This document shows positions 1 to 6,219 of a stretch of 14,176 nucleotides of DNA, in pieces. The stretch lies in NCBI GenBank assembly GCA_035551355.1, contig DASZNF010000027.1, forward strand, positions 1 to 14,176, given 5' to 3'. The notes under the pieces are model-generated. The model did not search any database. It was not told the DNA's origin and worked only from the letters and a program-made list of their open reading frames with translations. This stretch comes from DATATV01 sp035551355. Lineage in GTDB: Bacteria > Actinomycetota > Actinomycetes > Mycobacteriales > Pseudonocardiaceae. Every line of letters begins with the position of its first letter. Position 1 is the stretch's first letter. The position numbers and the translations under genes were made by a program.

Positions 1-133
1 CCGGGCCCCGATCGCAGGAGGAAGGGGTGGACGTGGTTTCCCGGCCACGCACAGCCTCTCGGATGTCACCTCCGCAAAGCACGTTCCTACCGGGTGATTC
101 TGGGGGTGGCTGGCCACACAGCCATCGTTGTCG

Positions 134-145
134 CTAACATGTTAG
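134..145. promoter_or_regulatory. 12-bp perfect palindrome, candidate GntR operator
   Basis: CTAACATGTTAG reads the same on both strands. It contains a TAACAT hexamer (135-140) that fits the actinobacterial -10 pattern TAnnnT, with 7 nt to the GTG at 148. A dimeric GntR protein bound here would cover the promoter and start of its own gene and block the operon. That function is inference; the palindrome and spacing are seen directly. No convincing -35 is visible. Confidence 0.55.
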
Positions 146-147
146 AT

Positions 148-828
148 GTGAGCTTAACGAGGGTGCCTCGGACGCTCCTGCGGGACGAGGCTTATCGGGC
201 GCTTCGGCGAGCCATCGTGGCCGGGGAGCTGGAGCCGGGGACCGTGTTGCGGGACGCGGAGCTGGCCGAAACCTTGGGACTGTCCCGGGCGCCGGTGCGG
301 GACGCGTTGCAGCGGCTCGCCGCCAACGGGCTGGTGGAGGCCAAGCCGCAGAGTTACACCCGGGTCACCCATCTCAAGATGGCCGACGTGCTGGATGCCA
401 CTGCTGTCGTGGGGGCCATGCATTCGCTGGCTGCTCGGGTCGCGGTGCCGCGACTCTCGAAGATCGAGATCGACGCCATGTCAAAGGCCAATCGGGGGTT
501 TGCGAGGGCTGTACGGCAGGGCGACACCGACGACGCGCTCTCGGCCGATGGGGCGCTGCACCAGGTTTTGGTTGACGCCGCCGGCAATCGGGCGTTGGCG
601 GACACCATCGATCGGTACAGCCCGCTCATCGAACGCGTCGAGCGGCAACGGTTTGGGAGTTTGGCGGCCTATCGGTCGATCCACGCGCACGACGAGCTGA
701 TCCGGCATTGCGCGGCGGGGCGGGCCGGGGAAGCCGCGGCGGTTACGGCGGCTATCTGGGGCGCCTTGGGGACGCTGCTCGACGATCCGGTCGTCGGCTC
801 GGAAATTGTTACGCCACAAGGAGGTTGA
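148..828 (+). CDS. GntR-family (FadR/FCD subfamily) transcriptional regulator
   Basis: DNA-binding regulator of 226 aa. The N-terminal winged helix-turn-helix spans about residues 9-75, with the typical GntR core AETLGLSRAPVRDALQRL (40-57) followed by a GLVE wing. The C-terminal all-helical ligand domain resembles FCD, with Asp83, His138 in an LHQVL...GN motif, and His181. The last histidine usual in metal-binding FCD domains is not apparent (a Trp lies near its place), so ligand or metal binding may differ. GTG at 148 is chosen because no Shine-Dalgarno precedes either this codon or the in-frame ATG at 139, while a -10-like TAACAT ends 7 nt upstream, as in leaderless actinobacterial genes. 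ATG 139 (229 aa) is the alternative. Only 2 nt separate its stop from acdS, so it is probably co-transcribed with acdS and likely controls it. Confidence 0.9.
   Translation: MSLTRVPRTLLRDEAYRALRRAIVAGELEPGTVLRDAELAETLGLSRAPVRDALQRLAANGLVEAKPQSYTRVTHLKMADVLDATAVVGAMHSLAARVAVPRLSKIEIDAMSKANRGFARAVRQGDTDDALSADGALHQVLVDAAGNRALADTIDRYSPLIERVERQRFGSLAAYRSIHAHDELIRHCAAGRAGEAAAVTAAIWGALGTLLDDPVVGSEIVTPQGG
818..824 (+). promoter_or_regulatory. Strong ribosome binding site of acdS
   Basis: AAGGAGG lies 6 nt before ATG 831 and inside the last codons of the GntR gene. It fixes the acdS start at 831 rather than at an upstream in-frame codon, and it allows independent initiation within the operon. Confidence 0.9.
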
Positions 829-830
829 TC

Positions 831-1847
831 ATGCCGGTTCAGGACTTCGATCGGTATCCGCTGTTGTTCGGGCCTTCCCCCGTACACCCGCTCACGCGAC
901 TCGGCGAGCGGTTGGGCGGCCCGGCGATCTGGGCCAAGCGGGAGGACTGCAACTCGGGGATTGCCTTTGGCGGCAACAAAACCCGCAAGTTGGAGTATCT
1001 GGTTGCGGACGCGCTCGCCGCTGAGTGTGACACCTTGGTTTCCATTGGGGGCGTGCAGTCCAATCACACTCGGCAGGTGGCCGCGGTCGCGGCGCGGGCG
1101 GGCTTGAAGTGCGTGCTGGTGCAGGAGAGCTGGGTCGATTGGCCGGACGCCGTTTACGACAAGGTGGGGAACATTCTCTTGTCACGGATGGTGGGAGCTG
1201 ATGTCCGGCTGGTGAAGTCGGAGTTCGGGATTGGGTTCAAGGAGAGTTGGGCTCGCACGATCGTCGAGATCGAGGCCGGCGGCGGGAAACCTTATCCGAT
1301 TCCGGCGGGGGCCTCGGATCACCGGTTGGGCGGGCTGGGGTTTGCCAACTGGGCTTACGAGGTGGCCACGCAGGAGCGGGAGCTCGGGGTTTTCTTTGAC
1401 ACCATCATTGTCTGCTCGGTCACCGGGAGCACGCAGGCTGGGATGATCGCTGGGTTTGCCGCGCTTCAGGAGGACGGGGCTCCTGGGCGGCGGATCGTCG
1501 GGATCGATGCTTCGGCGGAGCCGAAGGCCACTCGGGAACAGGTCGGGCGGATCGCCCGGAACACGGCGGAACTCATCGGGGTGCAACGGGATATCGCCGA
1601 TGAGGACATCATTCTCGACGAGCGGTATCACGCGGGGACCTACGGCATCCCGGATGAGCAGACGGTGGCGGCCATGCGGCTGGGCGCGGAGACCGAGGGG
1701 ATGATCACCGACCCGGTCTACGAGGGGAAGTCGTTGGCGGGGCTGATCGATCTCGTGCGACTGGAGGAGATCGATCGCGGGTCGACCGTGCTCTACGTGC
1801 ACCTGGGCGGGCAGCCGGCGATCAACGGCTACAGCGCGTTGTTCTAG
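831..1847 (+). CDS. acdS: 1-aminocyclopropane-1-carboxylate (ACC) deaminase
   Basis: Cytoplasmic PLP enzyme that opens ACC, the plant ethylene precursor, to 2-oxobutanoate and ammonia. The protein is 338 aa, the length I recall for the Pseudomonas enzyme, and resembles it throughout. The PLP lysine is Lys50 in AFGGNKTRKLEY. The nucleophile-site Ser77 sits in SIGGVQSNHTRQ, and a GSTQAG phosphate loop lies at 199-204. Tyr297-Glu298 in DPVYEGKS and Leu325 in HLGG match the residues held to separate true ACC deaminases (Glu295/Leu322 in Pseudomonas numbering) from D-cysteine desulfhydrases. The gene is therefore called acdS rather than dcyD. It directly follows the GntR gene and has its own strong Shine-Dalgarno. 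The last 26 nt overlap the 3' end of the opposing TetR gene. Codon use is less C-rich than in the fad genes. The likely role is use of ACC as a nitrogen source and lowering of ethylene during plant association. Confidence 0.95.
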   Translation: MPVQDFDRYPLLFGPSPVHPLTRLGERLGGPAIWAKREDCNSGIAFGGNKTRKLEYLVADALAAECDTLVSIGGVQSNHTRQVAAVAARAGLKCVLVQESWVDWPDAVYDKVGNILLSRMVGADVRLVKSEFGIGFKESWARTIVEIEAGGGKPYPIPAGASDHRLGGLGFANWAYEVATQERELGVFFDTIIVCSVTGSTQAGMIAGFAALQEDGAPGRRIVGIDASAEPKATREQVGRIARNTAELIGVQRDIADEDIILDERYHAGTYGIPDEQTVAAMRLGAETEGMITDPVYEGKSLAGLIDLVRLEEIDRGSTVLYVHLGGQPAINGYSALF

Positions 1848-2538
1848 CCGCCACCAGGCCATCCAGGACTCGGGCCAGCCCCTGCTCGAAGCTGTCCTCG
1901 GCGAGCGGGGCCGTCGCCTCGGTCATGATCCGGGTCAGGGTCGGGAAATCGGGGTTGCCGATGATGGTGCGGCCGTATTCGGCTCGGGCCTCGGTCCACT
2001 GGTCGACGGTCATGCCCGAGCGGCGGTTGGCCTCGTGCTCGGCCAGTTCGGCGTGGACGTAACCGGTGACGAAGGCGGTCAGGGTTTCGATCGTCAGCAG
2101 GGTTTCGTTCGCGGTGAGGTCGTGGCCGTCGATCAGGGCGGCCGCGGATTCCATGCTGCGCAGGGTGTTCGGGCCGAAACTGGGGCGGAGGCCGGACAGG
2201 GTGGCGACCCAGGGGTGGCGGAGGACGCCGGTTCGTTGGCGGTGCGCGAGAGCGGCCAGGTCGGTGCGGAGGTCGCCGGTTCGGGCCAGTGGGGCGTCTT
2301 CGGCCGCCACCGCGTCCAGCATGAGGTCGTAGAGATCATCCTTTGTGGACACATAGCGGTAGAGGGAGGCCGCGCCCGCGCCGATGTGGGCGGCCACCCG
2401 GCGCATGGAGACCGCTTCCACGCCCTCGGTGTCGGCGATGTGCACCGCGGCCGCGGCGATGGTGGTGCGGGTGTGCGTCGGCCTCGGTCCGCGGGCGCCG
2501 CGCTCGGGGCGCGACCAGATCAGTGTTTCGGTGCCCAA
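1822..2538 (-). CDS. TetR-family transcriptional regulator (TetR_C_1-like C-terminus)
   Basis: DNA-binding repressor-type protein of 238 aa. The N-terminal tail (IWSRPERGARGPRPTHTR) is typical of actinobacterial TetR proteins that carry a tetracycline-repressor-like C-terminal domain. The helix-turn-helix follows at about residues 30-70, with AVSMRRVAAHIGAGAASLYRYV as helices 2-3 and the recognition segment. The TTG at 2538 is preferred because AGGGGAAG lies just upstream and the tail then begins as in relatives. ATG 2571 would add 11 residues with no Shine-Dalgarno. A TATGCT -10-like hexamer (2566-2572, minus strand) fits the TTG start. The ligand and targets are unknown. It overlaps acdS tail-to-tail, and its upstream neighbour, the spermidine-synthase-like gene on the same strand, ends 83 nt away. 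Confidence 0.85.
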   Translation of the reverse strand: MGTETLIWSRPERGARGPRPTHTRTTIAAAAVHIADTEGVEAVSMRRVAAHIGAGAASLYRYVSTKDDLYDLMLDAVAAEDAPLARTGDLRTDLAALAHRQRTGVLRHPWVATLSGLRPSFGPNTLRSMESAAALIDGHDLTANETLLTIETLTAFVTGYVHAELAEHEANRRSGMTVDQWTEARAEYGRTIIGNPDFPTLTRIMTEATAPLAEDSFEQGLARVLDGLVAARTTRCSR

Positions 2539-2621
2539 TGCTCTTCCCCTGGTTGCTGAGCAGCCCAGCATACCGGCGGGCGATCATGACCAACTGCGAA
2601 CGGCGTCCCCCGTTGGGGTGG

Positions 2622-3818
2622 TCACCTGCGGTTTTCGTCACTCTCGACGAAGCGGGCGGTCAGCTCGAGCAGGGTGTCCTCCCAGGGCCAGCGCGGCGCC
2701 AGGGGGCAGGCGAGCATGGCCAGCGCCTGCGGGAAACCGGCGCGCAACAGCCAGTCGGAGTGCTTCTCGGTCAGCCAGTCGGCCTGGTCGCACAGCCACT
2801 GGCCGAACCAGCCCACCTCCGGTTCCCGGGTCATGGCCAGCGACGCCGCGGCCGAGGCGAAGAAATCGGCGACGATCGATCCCTGTTCCAGCAGGGTGGT
2901 CAGGACCGTCGGGCCGGTTTCCGGGTCGGCGACCACCACGTCGGGCCGGGTTCGGGATGGGGCGATGCCGCGCGCAGCGCCGGCTTGACGGAGGGCGGCG
3001 GTCAGGGTGGGCCAGCGGCGTTCTATCTCCGCGTCGATGTGTTGGCGGGTAAAGGATTCCGGTTCGATGTCGGGCAACTCCCCCACCCGGGGCGCGGCGC
3101 GCAGGCGCAGCGGCAGGAGCTGGGCGATGGCGCGATCGGCGCCGGTGAAACCGTTGGCGCGCAACGCCCGGTCGGCCAGGGTGTGGTCCGGAGTTGGGGC
3201 GGATTCCAAGATGATGGTCCAGTTCCGCTTGTTGGCCAGGTAACGCGGATTCGGCCAGTAGCGGGTGAGCAGGGTCAGCAGCGCGGCCTGCGGGGACGGC
3301 GGGCGCAGCGGTTCCAGGTGGATGGGCAGGCCGCCCGCGTTGACCAGCACCACCCCGTTCGGCGTGAGCCGGTCGCGCACCGCCGTCCAGAACCCGGGGC
3401 GGCTGAGCAGGTTCGCGTAGCCCTCGGGCAGGTACAGGTCGACGCAGATCACGTCGAATTTCTCGGCGCCGCCAAGGAGGAACTCCAGCGCGTCCTGGTG
3501 CACGAAGTCGAACGGCAGCCGGGGGAAGTGCCTGCGGTAGAGCTCGACGCAGATGGTGCCGCTGACCGCGTCGATGTCCACCGCGGTGACGTGCACGTCC
3601 GGCAGGAACGTGTGCAGGGTGCGGATCGCCGCGCCGTAGGCCAGCCCCAGCAGGCAGACGCGGTCGGTGGCGGCCAGCAGGCCGGCCACGGCGAACTCGT
3701 CGGTCTGTGCCCCGGTGAACACCCGGTCGCCGGCCAGCAGCGTGTTGGGGGTGCTCAGCAGCAGGGGCGAGGTCGTGTACAGGACGTCGAGCGCGGAGCG
3801 CGGTCGAGGTGCGGGCAC
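2622..3818 (-). CDS. Spermidine-synthase-fold (SAM-type Rossmann) protein with unassigned C-terminal half
   Basis: 398 aa. Residues 10-200 resemble the catalytic domain of polyamine synthases and related methyltransferases: a strand plus glycine loop VCLLGLAYGAA (54-64), an acidic AVDID (79-83) expected to hold the cofactor ribose, HQDALEFL (107-114) and the core strand VICVDLYLPEG (123-133). The GGGDG motif of true spermidine synthases is replaced, and the N-terminal beta domain is reduced to about 40 residues, so polyamine synthesis should not be assumed. Residues 200-398 match nothing I recognise; they are helical, Leu/Ala-rich and end in a Trp-rich stretch. GTG 3818 is the first possible start after an in-frame stop at 3822-3824, and no clear Shine-Dalgarno is present. 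It lies 52 nt after the methyltransferase gene on the same strand, so co-transcription is possible. Enzymatic activity is unknown. Confidence 0.75.
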   Translation of the reverse strand: MPAPRPRSALDVLYTTSPLLLSTPNTLLAGDRVFTGAQTDEFAVAGLLAATDRVCLLGLAYGAAIRTLHTFLPDVHVTAVDIDAVSGTICVELYRRHFPRLPFDFVHQDALEFLLGGAEKFDVICVDLYLPEGYANLLSRPGFWTAVRDRLTPNGVVLVNAGGLPIHLEPLRPPSPQAALLTLLTRYWPNPRYLANKRNWTIILESAPTPDHTLADRALRANGFTGADRAIAQLLPLRLRAAPRVGELPDIEPESFTRQHIDAEIERRWPTLTAALRQAGAARGIAPSRTRPDVVVADPETGPTVLTTLLEQGSIVADFFASAAASLAMTREPEVGWFGQWLCDQADWLTEKHSDWLLRAGFPQALAMLACPLAPRWPWEDTLLELTARFVESDENRR

Positions 3819-3870
3819 GGCTCATCGTAGGCCGACCGGCGCGCGCCCGGCCGGGCCGTGGGCGAAAAGG

Positions 3871-4683
3871 TCATTCGGCCTTGCGGCAGAGGATTTCGCC
3901 GTGCGGGATGCCGAACCAGCCGTCCTCGTCGGCGGCCCAGTCGCGCCAGGCCCGGGACATGCGTTCCAGGTCCTCCCGGGTCGCCCGGCCGCTGGATACG
4001 GCCTGTTCGGCGATGGCCGAGCTGCGGATGCGGTCGCTCCACATGCCGCCCCACCAGGCGCGCTGCTCGGGCGTGGCGTAGCACCAGAACGAGCCGGTCG
4101 GGGTGATGTCGGTGAAACCGGCGCTGCGGGCCCAGGACAGCATGCGGCGGCCCGCGTCCGGTTCGGCGCCGTTGGCGTGGGCCACCGCGCGGTAGGTGGC
4201 CAGCCAGTCGTCCAGGACGGGGTTTTCCGGGTACCAGGTCATCGCGGCGTAGTCGGCGTCGCGGGCGGCCACCACGCCGCCCGGCTTGCACACCCGGCCC
4301 ATCTCGCGCAGCGCGGCCACCGGATCGGCCAGGTGCTGCAACACCTGGTGGGCGTGCACCACGTCGAAGCTGCCGTCCGGGTAGGGCAGCGCGTACAGGT
4401 CGGCCACCGCGAACTCGATGGTGGTCGCATCCTGGGCGGCGGCCAGCGCGGTGGCCTCGTCGACGGCCTTGGCCGCGGAGTCGATCGCGGTGACCTGGCC
4501 CGGGGCGACCCGGGCGGCGATGTCCACGGTGATGGTGCCGGGGCCGCAGCCCACGTCGAGCACGGTCGTGCCGGGCGTCAGCTGTCCGGCCAGGTAGGCC
4601 GCCGAGTTGTCCACGGTGCGGGTGCGGTGCGACCGCAGCACCGAGTCGTGATGGCCGTGGGTGTAGACGATATCGGCGGACAT
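3871..4683 (-). CDS. Class I SAM-dependent methyltransferase (UbiE/Methyltransf_11 type)
   Basis: Cytoplasmic methyltransferase of 270 aa. SAM-binding motif I is VLDVGCGPGT (41-50), motif II ends at Asp68 in TAIDSA, motif III-like ADLYALPYPDGSFDVV is at 94-109 and a post-core QVLQHL follows. The order and spacing are standard for small-molecule methyltransferases. The C-terminal region carries many tryptophans (for example WRDWAADEDGWFGIP near the end), as in uncharacterised actinobacterial members. The substrate cannot be read from sequence. ATG 4683 is supported by AAAGGA a few nt upstream. A TAGGGT -10-like hexamer (4713-4718, minus strand) may drive it. It is divergent from the GNAT gene and lies directly upstream of the spermidine-synthase-like gene on the same strand. 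Confidence 0.87.
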   Translation of the reverse strand: MSADIVYTHGHHDSVLRSHRTRTVDNSAAYLAGQLTPGTTVLDVGCGPGTITVDIAARVAPGQVTAIDSAAKAVDEATALAAAQDATTIEFAVADLYALPYPDGSFDVVHAHQVLQHLADPVAALREMGRVCKPGGVVAARDADYAAMTWYPENPVLDDWLATYRAVAHANGAEPDAGRRMLSWARSAGFTDITPTGSFWCYATPEQRAWWGGMWSDRIRSSAIAEQAVSSGRATREDLERMSRAWRDWAADEDGWFGIPHGEILCRKAE

Positions 4684-4751
4684 CGATGATCCTTTCCTGG
4701 CACGATGCCTGAACCCTAACTCCAGCGTCCAGATACCAGGAAATTTTTCCC
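4684..4751. promoter_or_regulatory. Divergent promoter region between methyltransferase and GNAT genes
   Basis: 68 nt holding both 5' ends. TTTCCTGG (4693-4700) and CCAGGAAA (4736-4743) form an 8-bp inverted repeat. Each arm includes the purine-rich Shine-Dalgarno-like run of one gene, which may explain part of the symmetry. GGAAA-TT-TTTCC (4739-4750) ends one base before the GNAT start and could mask its AGGA. A minus-strand TAGGGT hexamer is at 4713-4718. Confidence 0.4.
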
Positions 4752-5324
4752 ATGATGCGAAACAGAGACGGCATGACCGAGATCGCGCTGCCGCCCGAGA
4801 AGATCCACTGTGGACAGATCACGTTGCGCCGGACGCACATCGCGGACGCGGACGGGCTGGCCACGGCGGTGGCCGAGAGTCTCGAGCATCTGCGGCCGTT
4901 CATCCCGTGGGCCACGGACCTGGCCGGGCAGGTGGACGCCCAGCGGGAACGGCTGACCGAGCGGTCGCAGGCATGGGAGCGGGGCGAGACGTTCGACTAC
5001 CTGGTGCTGCCCGCCGGGCGGGAGGAGCCGCTGCTGGGGGCGGTCGCGCTGCACCGGCGGGTCGGGCCGGGCGGCCTGGAGATCGGCTACTGGACGCACG
5101 TCGCGCACACCCGGCGCGGGTACGTCACCACGGCGACCAAGGCGCTGACCGATGCGGCGCTGGCGCTGCCGGACATCGCTCGGGTGGAGATCCATATCGA
5201 CGTGGCCAACACCGCGAGTTCCGCGGTGCCGAGGAAACTGGGCTACCGGCTGGATCGGGAGGAACCGTTCGAGTCCACCTCACCGGCGGGGACCGGCACG
5301 CACCAGATCTGGGTCTACCCATGA
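4752..5324 (+). CDS. GNAT-family N-acetyltransferase, RimJ/RimL type
   Basis: Acetyl-CoA-dependent N-acetyltransferase of 190 aa, close to the usual RimJ/RimL length. The N-terminal half holds the ITLRRTHIADADGL strand (23-36) typical of the family. Acetyl-CoA motif A is HTRRGYVTTATKAL (119-132), with the pyrophosphate loop at Arg121-Thr126. The C-terminal signature is DVANTASSAVPRKLGYRLD (150-168), where Asn153 and the KLGY turn are family-conserved. The substrate could be a protein N-terminus, an antibiotic or another amine; nothing here decides it. Starts at 4752, 4755 or 4773 are all possible. 4752 is used because AGGA (4738-4741) lies 10 nt upstream. A strong hairpin begins 6 nt after the stop. 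Confidence 0.9.
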   Translation: MMRNRDGMTEIALPPEKIHCGQITLRRTHIADADGLATAVAESLEHLRPFIPWATDLAGQVDAQRERLTERSQAWERGETFDYLVLPAGREEPLLGAVALHRRVGPGGLEIGYWTHVAHTRRGYVTTATKALTDAALALPDIARVEIHIDVANTASSAVPRKLGYRLDREEPFESTSPAGTGTHQIWVYP

Positions 5325-5329
5325 AAAGC

Positions 5330-5359
5330 GCGGGTGGTCACCGGCTGGTGACCACCCGC
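5330..5359. terminator. 13-bp perfect hairpin between convergent genes
   Basis: GCGGGTGGTCACC and GGTGACCACCCGC pair perfectly around a GGCT loop. Read on the minus strand, the stem is followed by CTTTT, so it looks like the intrinsic terminator of the fadA-fadB-SDR operon. On the plus strand it follows the GNAT stop but lacks a T-run, so termination in that direction is less certain. Confidence 0.8.
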
Positions 5360-5385
5360 ACGATTCGTTGCCGGACAAGGAAAAG

Positions 5386-6219
5386 CTAGCCAAGGAAAAT
5401 ATCGGGATTCAGGTCGTCCTCGGCCACGCCCTCGTAGCGGTACCGGGCGAAGTCGGTGACGCCGGAAGCGCGCAGCACCTCGTCGTCGATCAGGCACTGG
5501 CCGGTGTACTCGCGGGCCGGTTTGGTCAGCACCTCGTAGGCCGCGTCGGCCATGATCTCCGGCCGCCGGGACACCGCCATCGCGGCGTCGCCACCGACGA
5601 TGTTCTGGATCGCGGCGGTGGCGATGGTGGTGCGCGGCCACAGGCAGTTCGCGGCCACGCCCGCCTCCCGGTACTGCTCGGCCACGCCAAGGGTGAGCAT
5701 GGTCATCGCGTACTTGCTCACCGTGTACGGGGCGTGTTCGCGCAGCCAGCGGCGATCCATGTCCAATGGCGGCGAGAGAGTGAGCACGTGCGGGTTGGCC
5801 GAGCGGCGCAGGTGCGGCAACGCCAGGGAGCACAACACGAACGTGCCCCTGGCGTTGATGTCCAGCATCAGGTCGTAGCGCTTGGCCGGCAGGTCGCCGA
5901 TGCCGGACAGGTTGATCGCCGAGGCGTTGTTCACCACGATGTCGATCCCGCCGAAGGTTTCGACGGTCCTGGCCACCGCGGCCTCGACCTGCGCCTCGTC
6001 CCGGACGTCACCCACGATCGGCAGCGCCTTGCCGCCCGCGGCGGTGATCTCCTCCGCCGCGGTGTGCACGGTGCCGGGCAGCCGCGGGTCGGGCTGGTCG
6101 GTCTTGGCGATCAACGCGATGTTCGCGCCGTCGGAGGCCGCGCGCACCGCGATGGCCAGCCCGATCCCCCGACTGCCACCGGACATCAGCACCGTCCGGC
6201 CGGCCAGCGGGCCGGTCAC
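5386..6219 (-). CDS. Short-chain dehydrogenase/reductase, HSDL2-like
   Basis: NAD(P)-dependent oxidoreductase of 277 aa with the Rossmann SDR fold. The cofactor loop is SGGSRGIG (13-20), the structural NNAS motif is at 97-100, and the catalytic residues are Ser149, Tyr165 and Lys169 (YTVSK). The whole chain resembles the N-terminal part of human HSDL2, as recalled from memory: AKTDQP near residue 40, TAAEEI, GGKALP, DVRDE, SPPL, and a C-terminal PDIFLG. The C-terminal SCP2 sterol-carrier domain of HSDL2 is absent. The GTG start shares four bases (GTGA, 6219-6216) with the fadB stop, indicating translational coupling. Its place as third gene after fadA-fadB suggests a step in fatty acyl or branched/sterol side-chain breakdown, but the substrate is unknown. 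Confidence 0.93.
   Translation of the reverse strand: MTGPLAGRTVLMSGGSRGIGLAIAVRAASDGANIALIAKTDQPDPRLPGTVHTAAEEITAAGGKALPIVGDVRDEAQVEAAVARTVETFGGIDIVVNNASAINLSGIGDLPAKRYDLMLDINARGTFVLCSLALPHLRRSANPHVLTLSPPLDMDRRWLREHAPYTVSKYAMTMLTLGVAEQYREAGVAANCLWPRTTIATAAIQNIVGGDAAMAVSRRPEIMADAAYEVLTKPAREYTGQCLIDDEVLRASGVTDFARYRYEGVAEDDLNPDIFLG

Noticed and set aside
1..85. Minus-strand gene starting near 78 and leaving the window on the left
   Set aside because: A GTG-initiated frame exists, but too little sequence remains to show coding bias or a domain.
708..830. Longer N-terminal extension of acdS starting at 708
   Set aside because: It would lie inside the GntR gene. The start at 831 has AAGGAGG and gives the canonical 338-aa enzyme.
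2601..2621. CCCC-GTT-GGGG stem downstream of the spermidine-synthase-like gene as a terminator
   Set aside because: Only a 4-bp stem and no T-run on the minus strand; too weak to call.
2343..3830. 495-codon plus-strand open frame opposite tetR and the spermidine-synthase-like gene
   Set aside because: It crosses two minus-strand genes and the gap between them, and shows only composition-driven Gly/Arg/Gln/Val runs.
3819..3870. GC-rich CCGG/CGCG repeats between the methyltransferase and spermidine-synthase-like genes as a terminator
   Set aside because: No stable continuous stem with a T-run; ordinary GC-rich spacer.
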